In this document: positions 16,517-26,445 of the stretch, one piece after another
Numbering within the stretch: the stretch's first letter is position 1
How the letters are laid out: the number at the start of each line of letters is the position of its first letter
Source of the DNA: Spyradosoma sp004558035
GTDB lineage: Bacteria; Verrucomicrobiota; Verrucomicrobiia; Opitutales; UBA953
Direction: 5' to 3'
Length of the DNA stretch: 64,000 nucleotides
Assembly (NCBI RefSeq): GCF_050314555.1
Contig: NZ_JBNPNH010000008.1
Location: 1-64,000, forward strand
Translations under genes and position numbers: made by a program
Notes under the pieces: model-generated
The model's input: only the letters and a program-made list of their open reading frames with translations
Databases searched by the model: none
Told to the model about the DNA's origin: nothing

Positions 16517-16936
16517 TTACGCGCCGACGACGTTGCAGACCTTCTCGTCCGCGTTGTAGCGGAGCTCGACGGCTTCGCCGGTCGTCAGATTCGTCGCCTT
16601 GACGGAACCGTCCGCCTGCTTCGCGAGCAGGTATTCCGTGCCGTCCGCGTCGGAAATCGTCGTTTCGGCGAGGAGCGGGTTTTCGCCCGTCCAGAACTGA
16701 ATCGAGTTGAAGATGATGACGTCGAGGAAGCCGCCGATGCCGTAGCAGATGCCGCCCGGGATGATGAAGAGGATTTCGTTCACCCACTTGTTCTTGGAGA
16801 TTTCCCCGGTGTTGTACTTGTAGACCGTCTTGACGCACGCGAAAGTGCCGGACGTCTTGTTGGAATCACCGAGGCAGCCCGAGAGAACGAGCGCGGAAGC
16901 AACGGCCGTGGCGATGATGGCAATTTTCTTTTTCAT
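16517..16936 (-). CDS. DUF3332-like lipoprotein
   Basis: A 139-residue lipoprotein. The signal peptide ends in the lipobox LSGC with the acylated Cys21. KWVNEILFIIPGGICYGIGGF then LDVIIFNSIQFWTGENPL resembles the conserved centre of DUF3332 proteins, which have a hydrophobic glycine-rich stretch followed by an NSIEFWTG-type motif. The C-terminal half (DADGTEYLLAKQADGSVKATN) looks like a small beta domain. It should sit in the periplasm anchored to a membrane. Function unknown. It has its own terminator and stands apart from nuoF, so it is probably a single-gene unit. Confidence 0.7.
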   Translation of the reverse strand: MKKKIAIIATAVASALVLSGCLGDSNKTSGTFACVKTVYKYNTGEISKNKWVNEILFIIPGGICYGIGGFLDVIIFNSIQFWTGENPLLAETTISDADGTEYLLAKQADGSVKATNLTTGEAVELRYNADEKVCNVVGA

Positions 16937-16985
16937 GTTTTTTTGTTTTTATAGGTTTGTTGTTTCAGTTAACGAAGAAAATGCT

Positions 16986-18347
<1,362 letters not shown>

Positions 18348-18431
18348 GAGAAATGAAATTTTGCGCGCATGCTAACACCTTCCCGCGGATTTGGGAAGCG
18401 GAAAGAGCGCCGCGCGAGGCGCGCTTCGCGC

Positions 18432-18550
18432 GGAAGGTGATGAGGTTATGAAGTTGATTGCGTTCGGCTTCGCCGAAAGGATTTCCGAAAAACTCTTTCG
18501 CGCAGCGAAACGCAAAGAACCTTCATAACCTCCATAACTCCATCACTTCG
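18432..18550. repeat. long inverted-repeat intergenic element, copy 2
   Basis: Arms AAGGTGATGAGGTTATGAAG and CTTCATAACCTCCATAAC flank a core that starts TTGATTGCG and ends CGCAAAGAAC, as in the other copies. The core here is expanded and contains nested palindromes (CTTTCG...CGAAAG type). It occupies most of the gap between nuoF and lysA. Confidence 0.78.
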
Positions 18551-18633
18551 CTACCTCCAGCGGCGGGAACGCTTCAAAAAAATCTTCAATGCGCGGAGGG
18601 TTTTCTTTATGATGAGGCGATAAATTGAACAGC

Positions 18634-19899
18634 ATGAACGAACATCCTTTTCTCTCTTACGAAACAGTCCGCGATATCGCGAAGCGCTTCGGCACGCCGA
18701 TTTACGTTTACGACGAAAATTCGCTGCGGTGCAACGCAGAGGCGTGCCTCGCGTTCCCGAACGCGTTCGGGCTCACGGTCCGTTTCGCGATGAAGGCCTG
18801 CCCGACCGCCGCCGTGCTCCGGCTCTTCGATTCGATGGGGCTGCATTTCGACGCCTCTTCGATCTATGAAGTGCGCCGCGCGATGCGCGCCGGAATCGCG
18901 CCGGAAAAGATTTCGCTCTCGACGCAGGAGCTGCCGGAGGATTTCGCCGACGAGATCAAGGCGGGCATCCGCTTCAACGCGTGTTCGCTCGACCAACTCG
19001 ACCGTTACGGCAAGGCGTTTCCGGGCACGCGCGTCGGCGTGCGCTTCAATCCGGGCATCGGCTCGGGCGCGACGGGCAAGACGAACGTCGGCGGTCCGGA
19101 TTCCTCTTTCGGCGTCTGGCACGAATACGCGGACGCGGTGAAATGCATTTTGGGCAAGCACGGGCTGACGCTGGAGCGCATCCACACGCACATCGGTTCG
19201 GGCAGCGATCCCGCCGTGTGGCAGCGCGCCGCGATTTCCTCGCTCGACATGGTACGGCGCTTCCCGACCGTGGAGACGCTGGACTTCGGCGGCGGCTACA
19301 AGGTCGCGCGCGTTCCCGGCGAAAAGACGACCGACCTGCAGGCGTGCGGCGCTCCCGTGCGCGACGCGATCGCGAAGCTCGCCGAAGAGACCGGTCGCCG
19401 GCTCCACTTCGAGATCGAGCCGGGCACGTATCTCGTCGCGAACGCGGGCTCGATCGTCGCGCGCGTGCAGGACGTGACGGACACGGGCAAGTTCGGCCGC
19501 AGCTTCATCAAGCTCGACATGGGCATGACCGACCTGCTCCGCCCGAGCCTCTACGGCGCGCAGCATCCGACGATGCTCGTGCCGAGTCTGCTGCGCCCGA
19601 ACACGCCGCCGCGCCCGGTCGTGAACTACGTGCTCGTGGGGCACTGCTGCGAGTCCGGCGACCTCGTCTCGTGCGCGCCCGGCGAGCCGGAAAAGCTCGC
19701 GACGCGCGCGTTTCATCAGGTGGAAATCGGCGATCTGTGCGTCATCGGCGGCGCGGGAGCGTACTGCGCGGGCATGTCCGCGAAGAACTACAACAGCTTC
19801 CCCGAAGCGGCGGAAGTCCTGATCGGCGCCGACGGGAACGCGCGGCTGATCCGCCGCCGCCAGACGCTCGACCAGATCGTGCAGAACGAAATTTTCTGA
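18634..19899 (+). CDS. lysA: diaminopimelate decarboxylase
   Basis: Decarboxylates meso-diaminopimelate to lysine, the last step of lysine synthesis. It is a PLP enzyme of alanine racemase-like fold type III. VRFAMKACP carries the cofactor lysine, Lys54. HTHIGSGSD near 190, LDFGGGYKV near 222 and EIEPGTYLVANAG near 270 bind the phosphate, and GHCCESGD near 335 carries the catalytic Cys. The length of 421 is typical. The ATG at 18634 was chosen over a TTG nine bases upstream. It leads a plus-strand run with the HAD gene 25 bases later and ftsK behind it. Confidence 0.93.
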   Translation: MNEHPFLSYETVRDIAKRFGTPIYVYDENSLRCNAEACLAFPNAFGLTVRFAMKACPTAAVLRLFDSMGLHFDASSIYEVRRAMRAGIAPEKISLSTQELPEDFADEIKAGIRFNACSLDQLDRYGKAFPGTRVGVRFNPGIGSGATGKTNVGGPDSSFGVWHEYADAVKCILGKHGLTLERIHTHIGSGSDPAVWQRAAISSLDMVRRFPTVETLDFGGGYKVARVPGEKTTDLQACGAPVRDAIAKLAEETGRRLHFEIEPGTYLVANAGSIVARVQDVTDTGKFGRSFIKLDMGMTDLLRPSLYGAQHPTMLVPSLLRPNTPPRPVVNYVLVGHCCESGDLVSCAPGEPEKLATRAFHQVEIGDLCVIGGAGAYCAGMSAKNYNSFPEAAEVLIGADGNARLIRRRQTLDQIVQNEIF

Positions 19900-19924
19900 A
19901 CCGGCGCGGGAACGCCATTCGCTC

Positions 19925-20974
19925 ATGGATCCTTCCGAAATCAATCTGCGCACGCATCACACGCTCGCCTGCATCTGGGACTTCGACAAGACGCTGACTC
20001 CCGGCTACATGCAGGTGCCGCTGTTCGAGGAATACGGCATCGACGAGACGAAATTCTGGATCGAGGTGAACCGCCTGCCGGAGCTCTACGCGCGGCGCGG
20101 CATCCACGTCTCCAAGGACACGGTCTATCTGAACCACCTGCTCAGCTACGTCAAGAACGGGCCGCTGCGCGGGCTCACGAACAAGAAGCTCCGCGAGCTC
20201 GGCGCGCGCATCCCGCTCTGCCCCGGCGTTCCCGAGGTGTTCGGCAAGCTCCGCGACTACGCGAAGAAGCTCGGCGAAGAGCGCAGTCTCGACATCGATC
20301 TCGAGCACTACATCGTGAGCACCGGCCTCGCGGAGATGATCCGCGGGAGCGCCGTCGCGCCGCACGTAGACGGCATTTACGGCTGCGAGTTCATCGAACA
20401 GCCGCTCCCGCCGCACTACACGGAGCAGGACGAGCTCGCGCTCGAACTGCCGTCGGAGATTTCCCAGATCGGCGTCATGGTGGACAACACGATCAAGACG
20501 CGCTTCATTTTCGAAATCAACAAGGGCTCGAACAAGAATCCCGAAATCGACGTGAACGCCGTCGTGCGCCCGCAGGACCGCCGCGTGCCGTTCGAAAACA
20601 TGGTGTACGTCGCGGACGGCCCGAGCGACGTTCCCGTGTTCTCCGTCGTGCGCAAGGGCGGCGGCTTCGCCTACGCGGTGTACTCGCGCGAGTCCCGCGC
20701 CGAGCGCCGCCAGAACGACACGCTGCAGGAATGCAAGCGCGTGAACGGCTACGGCCCGAACGACTACCGCGACACGGACTTCACGTTCGACTGGCTCTGC
20801 ATGCGCCTCGAAGACATGGTGAACCGCATCCGCAAGGAGCGCGACTACGCGCTGCAGTCGCAGATCGCCCAGCCGCCGCGCCACCTGCACGCGGGCGCGC
20901 TCGCCGGAAGCGCCGCCGCGCGCCCGCAGACCGATCCCGAACCGCCCCCGCCGCAACAACCGTCGCTTTTCTGA
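19925..20974 (+). CDS. HAD-superfamily hydrolase with proline-rich tail
   Basis: 349 residues. IWDFDKTLTPG near 17-27 supplies the Asp19/Asp21 nucleophile pair of the HAD fold. HYIVSTGLAEMIRGS near 119 is the motif II region, and VYVADGPSDVPVF near 232 is motif IV with Asp pairs for magnesium. The long segment between motifs I and II (about 100 residues) is a helical cap, reminiscent of phosphoserine-phosphatase-like HADs. The last ~20 residues are Pro/Gln-rich (PEPPPPQQPSLF) and probably disordered. Substrate unknown. It ends four bases before the ftsK ATG, so both are likely on one message with lysA. Confidence 0.8.
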   Translation: MDPSEINLRTHHTLACIWDFDKTLTPGYMQVPLFEEYGIDETKFWIEVNRLPELYARRGIHVSKDTVYLNHLLSYVKNGPLRGLTNKKLRELGARIPLCPGVPEVFGKLRDYAKKLGEERSLDIDLEHYIVSTGLAEMIRGSAVAPHVDGIYGCEFIEQPLPPHYTEQDELALELPSEISQIGVMVDNTIKTRFIFEINKGSNKNPEIDVNAVVRPQDRRVPFENMVYVADGPSDVPVFSVVRKGGGFAYAVYSRESRAERRQNDTLQECKRVNGYGPNDYRDTDFTFDWLCMRLEDMVNRIRKERDYALQSQIAQPPRHLHAGALAGSAAARPQTDPEPPPPQQPSLF

Positions 20975-20978
20975 AAAA

Positions 20979-23795
20979 ATGCCCGCTCCCAAAAAACGCC
21001 CGCGTTCCCGCAACGGCCGCGACGCGGACAACGGCAGGCGCCCGCCCGCGGACGCCGCCGCCGTCTCCGCGCCCAAAGGCGGCCTCGCCGCCGAGCCGCG
21101 CCCGGCGCTCTTTCTCGTCTTTCTGCTGCTGGGCGCGTTCACGCTCACGGCTCTGGCGTCGTTCTCGCCCCGCCAGGAATTTTTCTTCAGCGAAAGCCTG
21201 CTCGACGGCTTCGTGCTCGAAAGCCCGCTCACGGACGGCAATCTGTGCGGCAAGCTCGGCGCGACCTTCGCCGTGCTCGCCTTCAACTTCTTCGGCGTCG
21301 GCGCGTTCATGCTGCCGTTCTTCGCGTTTCTCATCGCGTTCTGGATGCTGCGTTCCCGCGCGGACGCCTCAATGTACTGGAAGTGCACGCTGATGTTCTT
21401 CCTGCTCGCCTCGGGAACGCTGCTGCTGACGCTTTTCTTCGACGAGACGACACGCTTCGCCGTCATGCCCGAGGGCGTCGGCGGCGGCTTCGGCAGGCTG
21501 CTTTTCGGCGATCTCTGTCGCCCGCTCCTCGGCGTCGCGGGAACGGCGTGCCTCGGCGCGGTCGTGTACCTGCTCTGCCTGACGTCGCTGCTCGTCGCGC
21601 CGCCGCAGCGCATTCTCGCGAAGCTCACGGACGCCGTCGCCGCCGCGCTGAGCCGCCGCCGCGAACGCGCGCGCGCGCTCCGCGAAGAGCGCCGCCGCCT
21701 GATCGAGGCGCGACGCCGCAACGCGCTCGCGCTCCGCGAACAGCTGCGCGAGGCGCAGATCGAAGCCAGCAGCGCCGTGCCCATGCGCGCGGGCGCGCCC
21801 GTCGCCGTGCTTCCCGAAAAATCTTCCGACGACGACGAAATCGATTTTTCCGACGTTCCCGTCCGCGAAAACGCCGTGCCCGAATGCGCCGCGGGAATGC
21901 CCGAAAGCGCTCCCGAACCCGAAGCGCCCGCGGAGACGGACGCCGCCGACGCGGAAGAGGAACGCGCTCCCGAGCCGGAAAAAATCCTCGGCACGCTGCG
22001 CCCGTTCCCGCGCGAAGAGACGGAAGCCCCCGCGCCCGTTCCCGCCGCCGAAGCCGAAACCGCCTCTCCCGAGGAGACGCCGCCGCCGCGCGAAACGCCC
22101 GTTCCCGCGCCCGCCGCGAAGGAAGCGCCCGCCGAATTCCGCGTCATCGAGAACGACGCGATCGAGCGCGCGGAGCTCGCCGATGAACCGCTCCGCCGCG
22201 GCGCGTACAAGTTCCCGCCGATGGAGCTGCTCAAGGCGCCGCCGGAGGAAAAGATTTCCGAAGCCAGCCACGAGGAATTCCGCGAACGCGGCGAGCAGAT
22301 TGTCTCCGCGCTCGCGAAGTTCAAGATCTCGTCGGAGCTCACCACCGTCCAGGTCGGTCCGACGATCACGCGCTACGAAATCACGCCGCAGGACGACGTC
22401 CGCGTCGAAAAGATTCTCAGCCTGCAGAACAACATCGCGATGCGGCTGAAGGTGCAGAGCGCGCGCCTCGCGCTCGTTCCCGAGCACGGCACGGTCGGCA
22501 TCGAGGTGCCGAACCGCAAGCCGAAGCCCGTCTTCATCCGCGAAATTCTCGAATCCAAGGCCTGGCATGAAAACGACATGGAAATCCCGATCGTGCTCGG
22601 CAAGGACGTCACCGGCAAGCCCGTGCTGATGGATCTGGCGAAAATGCCGCACGGACTCATCGCGGGCTCCACGGGCTCGGGCAAATCCGTCTGCATCAAC
22701 GGCATCGTCACCTCGATTCTTTATTCCGCGTCCCCGGAGGACGTGCGCCTCGTCATGGTGGACCCGAAGGCGGTCGAACTGCAGATGTACAACAAGGTGC
22801 CGCACATGCTCATTCCCGTCATCACCGACGCGAAGAAGGTGGCCGGCGCGCTCAAGTGGCTCATCAACGAAATGGAGCGCCGCTACCAGTTGCTGAAGGC
22901 GGCGAACGTCCGCAACATCGTCGGCTTCAACGCCAAACTCATCAAGGACCGCGAAGAAGCCGCCGCCGCGCGGGAACGCGCCGCCGCGATCGAAAAGGAA
23001 CTTTCCGCCGAAGAGCGCGCCGCGATCGCCGAAGGCGAGGAAACGCGCGCGGAGCTCTCCGTCCCGCGCGACGAAGGCGTGCTCGACGAGCTCGCCGCCA
23101 AGCGGAAAATGTCCTACATCGTCTGCATCATAGACGAATTCGCGGACCTCATGCAGGTCGTCGGACCCGAAATCGACTCCGCCATCCAACGCCTCACGGC
23201 GAAGGCGCGCGCGGCGGGAATCCATCTCATTCTCGCGACGCAGCGGCCGGACGCGAAGGTCGTCACCGGCGTCATCAAGGCGAACCTGCCCGTGCGCGTC
23301 GCGTTCAAGGTCACGTCCGCCGTGAACAGCAAGATCATTCTCGACGAAGTCGGCGCCGAATCGCTCATCGGCAAGGGCGACATGCTCATCCTCCCGCCGG
23401 GAACGTCCGTCCTGAGCCGCGCGCAGGGTTCCTTCGTCTCCGAAAACGAAATCGACGCCATCGTCAATTACCTGTACGACGAGAACGGCGCACCCCAATA
23501 CGCGCAGGAGGTGCAGGAGGCCATCGACCGCGCCGCCGAAGAGGCGGAGGCGGAAAAGAACGGCGGCAAGGGCGCCGACGAGGACGACGTGGACATCAAC
23601 GACGACGAGGCGCTCGCCGACAAGGCGTGGGAGATCATCCGCACGACCAAGCGCGCGTCCACGTCGTGGCTGCAGACGAAGCTGCGCATCGGCTACGGCC
23701 GCGCCACGCGCGTCATGGACGTTCTCGAGGAACGCGGCTGGATCGGCCCGCCGCAGACCGGCTCGAAGACGCGAGACATCCTCCGCGACGACTGA
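20979..23795 (+). CDS. ftsK: FtsK/SpoIIIE-type DNA translocase
   Basis: A septum-located motor that pumps chromosome ends into daughter cells and activates dimer resolution. 938 residues. Four membrane segments near 37-57, 89-120, 127-149 and 170-205 are followed by an Ala/Glu/Pro-rich linker to about 390. The motor has Walker A GSTGSGKS near 565 and Walker B CIIDEFADLM near 715; an extra charged helical insert lies between them (DREEAAAARERAAAIEKEL). ATQRPDAKVVTGVIKANLPVR is the family motif. The last ~70 residues form the gamma winged helix (STSWLQTKLRIGYGRATRVMDVLEERG) that reads orienting sequences. This reader makes the strand symmetry of the GGGAACG word worth testing. Confidence 0.95.
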   Translation: MPAPKKRPRSRNGRDADNGRRPPADAAAVSAPKGGLAAEPRPALFLVFLLLGAFTLTALASFSPRQEFFFSESLLDGFVLESPLTDGNLCGKLGATFAVLAFNFFGVGAFMLPFFAFLIAFWMLRSRADASMYWKCTLMFFLLASGTLLLTLFFDETTRFAVMPEGVGGGFGRLLFGDLCRPLLGVAGTACLGAVVYLLCLTSLLVAPPQRILAKLTDAVAAALSRRRERARALREERRRLIEARRRNALALREQLREAQIEASSAVPMRAGAPVAVLPEKSSDDDEIDFSDVPVRENAVPECAAGMPESAPEPEAPAETDAADAEEERAPEPEKILGTLRPFPREETEAPAPVPAAEAETASPEETPPPRETPVPAPAAKEAPAEFRVIENDAIERAELADEPLRRGAYKFPPMELLKAPPEEKISEASHEEFRERGEQIVSALAKFKISSELTTVQVGPTITRYEITPQDDVRVEKILSLQNNIAMRLKVQSARLALVPEHGTVGIEVPNRKPKPVFIREILESKAWHENDMEIPIVLGKDVTGKPVLMDLAKMPHGLIAGSTGSGKSVCINGIVTSILYSASPEDVRLVMVDPKAVELQMYNKVPHMLIPVITDAKKVAGALKWLINEMERRYQLLKAANVRNIVGFNAKLIKDREEAAAARERAAAIEKELSAEERAAIAEGEETRAELSVPRDEGVLDELAAKRKMSYIVCIIDEFADLMQVVGPEIDSAIQRLTAKARAAGIHLILATQRPDAKVVTGVIKANLPVRVAFKVTSAVNSKIILDEVGAESLIGKGDMLILPPGTSVLSRAQGSFVSENEIDAIVNYLYDENGAPQYAQEVQEAIDRAAEEAEAEKNGGKGADEDDVDINDDEALADKAWEIIRTTKRASTSWLQTKLRIGYGRATRVMDVLEERGWIGPPQTGSKTRDILRDD

Positions 23796-23818
23796 TCCCG
23801 CCGCCGGAGCGGAAAAGA

Positions 23819-23846
23819 CGGGGCGCGGCGTTTTCGTCGCGCCCCG
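23819..23846 (+). terminator. possible terminator hairpin after ftsK
   Basis: CGGGGCGCG pairs with CGCGCCCCG around a 10-base loop 24 bases after the ftsK stop. There is no T-run, so intrinsic termination is uncertain. Confidence 0.35.
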
Positions 23847-23942
23847 CTTCGCGTTCCCGCGGAGCGCGCTAACGCAAATCTAACAATTCCCGAATCGCTT
23901 CCGAATTTTTTCCGCGCATAATCGCGGAAGAAAGAATTTGTT

Positions 23943-24632
23943 ATGGCGACGAAAATCCTCATCGTTGAAGACGACGAAGCGATCCGCGACGTGATCCGCT
24001 TCACGCTGGAAAACAACGGCTACAAGAACGTGCTGACCGCCGGCGACGGCGAGGCGGGGCTCGCGCTCGCGCGGCGGGAGCTGCCCTCGCTCGTGCTTCT
24101 GGACCTGATGATGCCGAAGCTGGACGGGCTGAGCGTGTGCCGCGAGCTGAAGCGGGACGAGGCGACGCGCGGCATTCCCGTGATCATGCTCACCGCCAAG
24201 GGCGAGGAAAGCGACATCGTGCTCGGGCTCGAGATGGGCGCGAACGACTACGTCACCAAGCCGTTCAGCAACAAGGTGCTCGTCGCGCGCGTCCGCGCCC
24301 AGCTGCGCCAGGGATTCGAGATGGACCACAGCGGCGAAATCCGCTGCGACGCGCTCGTGATGAACACGCTGGAGCACACGGCGAAGCTCGACGGAAAGCC
24401 GATCGAGCTCACGTTCACGGAATACGGCATTCTGCAGCTGCTCGCGAAGCGTCCGGGGCGCGTCTTCACGCGCGACCAGATCGTCTCCAAGGTGAAAGGC
24501 GACGACTATCCCGTGACCGACCGCGCGATCGACGTGCAGATCGTCGGGCTGCGGCGCAAGCTCGGCGCCTGGGGCGCGAACATCGAGACCGTGCGCGGCG
24601 TCGGCTACCGCATGAAGCACTGCGAGCTCTGA
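23943..24632 (+). CDS. OmpR/PhoB-family response regulator
   Basis: Two-domain transcription factor of 229 residues. The receiver has Asp10/Asp11, the phosphoacceptor Asp54 in LVLLDLMMPKLDG, and Lys in TKPFSNK near 105. The C-terminal winged helix (about 125-229) contains ELTFTEYGILQLLAKRPGRVFTRDQI and the recognition-helix region VTDRAIDVQIVGLRRKLG, close to PhoB. The sensor kinase gene follows 43 bases later. By analogy with PhoBR it may control phosphate starvation genes, but no phosphate transporter is nearby, so the regulon is unknown and I give no symbol. Confidence 0.88.
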   Translation: MATKILIVEDDEAIRDVIRFTLENNGYKNVLTAGDGEAGLALARRELPSLVLLDLMMPKLDGLSVCRELKRDEATRGIPVIMLTAKGEESDIVLGLEMGANDYVTKPFSNKVLVARVRAQLRQGFEMDHSGEIRCDALVMNTLEHTAKLDGKPIELTFTEYGILQLLAKRPGRVFTRDQIVSKVKGDDYPVTDRAIDVQIVGLRRKLGAWGANIETVRGVGYRMKHCEL

Positions 24633-24675
24633 GCGCGTGGGAACGCATTTTCCAAAAAAAACGGAGATCTCCGGC

Positions 24676-26436
24676 ATGAAGAATCGGGACAAAATTCTTT
24701 TCGCGGTGCCGCTGCTCGCGGCGCTCGGCGTCGCGGCGCTCGCGTGCGCGCTTTTCTGGCACACGTCCGAATTCGAACGGGCTTATCTGCGCGAGGCGCA
24801 GGGCGAGCTGCTCGACGGCGAATCGCGGCTCGCGGAAGCCGCCGTCCGCCCGGCGCTGGAACGCGGCGACGTGCTCGCCGCCGTCGAATTCTGCAACGGC
24901 TTCAAGGACGCGAAGACGCGCCTCACGCTCGTGAACGCCGCGGGCGAGGTGCTCGCGGACTCTTCCGTCGAAGGCGAAGCGACGATGGACAACCACCGTT
25001 CCCGCCCGGAGATCGACGCCGCGCTCGCGGGAACGCCGAACTCGACGCAGCGCTACAGCGCGACGCTCGACGCGTGGATGATCTACGCGGCGATTCCCGT
25101 CCGCACGACCGCGGGCGATCTCTACGCGCTGCGCGTCGCGAAGAGCTCGCACGACGTCTCCCGCGTGCTTTCGCTGGGCAAGGCGAACACGGCGCTCGCG
25201 CTCGTGCTCGGCGGCGCGATCGTGCTGCTGCTCACGTCCTACATCCTACTGAAGGTGCGCCGCCCGCTGGAAACGCTGCAGCGGGAAGCCTCCGCGATCG
25301 CGGCGGGCGAGCTGAAACGCAAGATTGTCGTGCCCGAAAGCGGCATCGCGCGCGAGCTCGCGCAGACGATTTCGCGCATGGCGGAACAGCTCAAGACGCA
25401 GATCCGCGAAATCACGGCGGAGCGCAACGAACGCGAATTCATCTTCAATTCGCTGACCGAGGGCGCGATGCAGATCGAACGCGACGGGAACGTCGTGCTC
25501 TGCAACGAGGAGGCGAGAAAACTCTTCGCGCCCTACCCCAACGCGCAGAAAATCAACATCTTCCGCTGCGGCTCGCCGGACCTGATCCGGCTCGTCCACA
25601 AGGCGTTCCTGACGGGCGCGAAGATCGACCGCGAAATCGAGACGGAAACGAACGGCCTGCGCCGCACGCTGCTCGCGCAGGGCGGCATCATCGAGCGCGG
25701 CGGCGAGCGCTTCCTGCTGCTCACCGTCACGGATCTGACGAATCTGCGCCGCCTCGAATCCTTCCGCAGCGACTTCATCGCCAACGTCTCCCACGAAATC
25801 AAGACGCCGCTGACGAGCATCCTCAGCGCCGTCGAATCGCTGCAGGACGGCGCGCTGCGCTCGCCCGAAAACGCCGCGAAGTTCCTGAAGATTCTCCACG
25901 GGCAGTCGAAGCGCCTCAACGCGCTCGTGCGCGACATTCTCAGCCTCGCCGCGCTCGAACGCCGCGAAGTCTCCGGCGAAAAGGAATTCACGCCCGTGCA
26001 GCTGGACGCGACGCTCGAAAACGCCGTGAACGCGTGCCGCGACCTCGCGGACGCCGCGGGATTCCGCCTCGAAATCACGCGCAACGACGCCGTCGAGCTC
26101 AACGGCGACTCCCAGCTCATCGAACAGGCGATCGTGAATCTCGTCGGCAACGCCGTGAAATACAGCGGCGGCGACCGCGCGGAAATCTCGCTCGAGCGCC
26201 GCGGGAACGTCGCCGTCGTCTCCGTGCGCGATTTCGGCGTCGGCATCGCGGCGGAGCACCTGCCGCGCCTTTTCGAGCGCTTCTACCGCGTGCACAAGGA
26301 ACGCTCGCAGAAGCTCGGCGGCACGGGACTCGGCCTCGCGATCGTGAAGCACGTCGCGCAGCTGCACGGCGGGAACGCCGCCGTCGAAAGCACGCCCGGC
26401 GCGGGAACGTGCTTCCGCATCGAGCTCCCGCTCTGA
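24676..26436 (+). CDS. membrane sensor histidine kinase, PhoR-like
   Basis: Partner of the preceding regulator, 586 residues from the ATG at 24676, with GGAG ten bases upstream. A membrane segment at 8-28 and another near 170-192 enclose a periplasmic sensor of about 140 residues. A HAMP region (RRPLETLQREASAIAAGELKRK) and a PAS-like domain (FIFNSLTEGAMQIERDGNVVLCNEEA) follow. The H-box NVSHEIKTPLTS has the phosphorylated His near 373. N-box VNLVGNAVKY, then DFGVGI and GGTGLGLAIVKH form the ATPase. The PAS-HisKA order and the HEIKTPLT box are typical of PhoR; the periplasmic part suggests a wider stimulus than phosphate alone. Confidence 0.88.
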   Translation: MKNRDKILFAVPLLAALGVAALACALFWHTSEFERAYLREAQGELLDGESRLAEAAVRPALERGDVLAAVEFCNGFKDAKTRLTLVNAAGEVLADSSVEGEATMDNHRSRPEIDAALAGTPNSTQRYSATLDAWMIYAAIPVRTTAGDLYALRVAKSSHDVSRVLSLGKANTALALVLGGAIVLLLTSYILLKVRRPLETLQREASAIAAGELKRKIVVPESGIARELAQTISRMAEQLKTQIREITAERNEREFIFNSLTEGAMQIERDGNVVLCNEEARKLFAPYPNAQKINIFRCGSPDLIRLVHKAFLTGAKIDREIETETNGLRRTLLAQGGIIERGGERFLLLTVTDLTNLRRLESFRSDFIANVSHEIKTPLTSILSAVESLQDGALRSPENAAKFLKILHGQSKRLNALVRDILSLAALERREVSGEKEFTPVQLDATLENAVNACRDLADAAGFRLEITRNDAVELNGDSQLIEQAIVNLVGNAVKYSGGDRAEISLERRGNVAVVSVRDFGVGIAAEHLPRLFERFYRVHKERSQKLGGTGLGLAIVKHVAQLHGGNAAVESTPGAGTCFRIELPL

Positions 26437-26445
26437 GTCCCGCGC

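Noticed and set aside
21369..23498. A 709-codon frame antisense to ftsK
   Set aside because: Same reason: no domain pattern, wholly opposite a well-supported gene.
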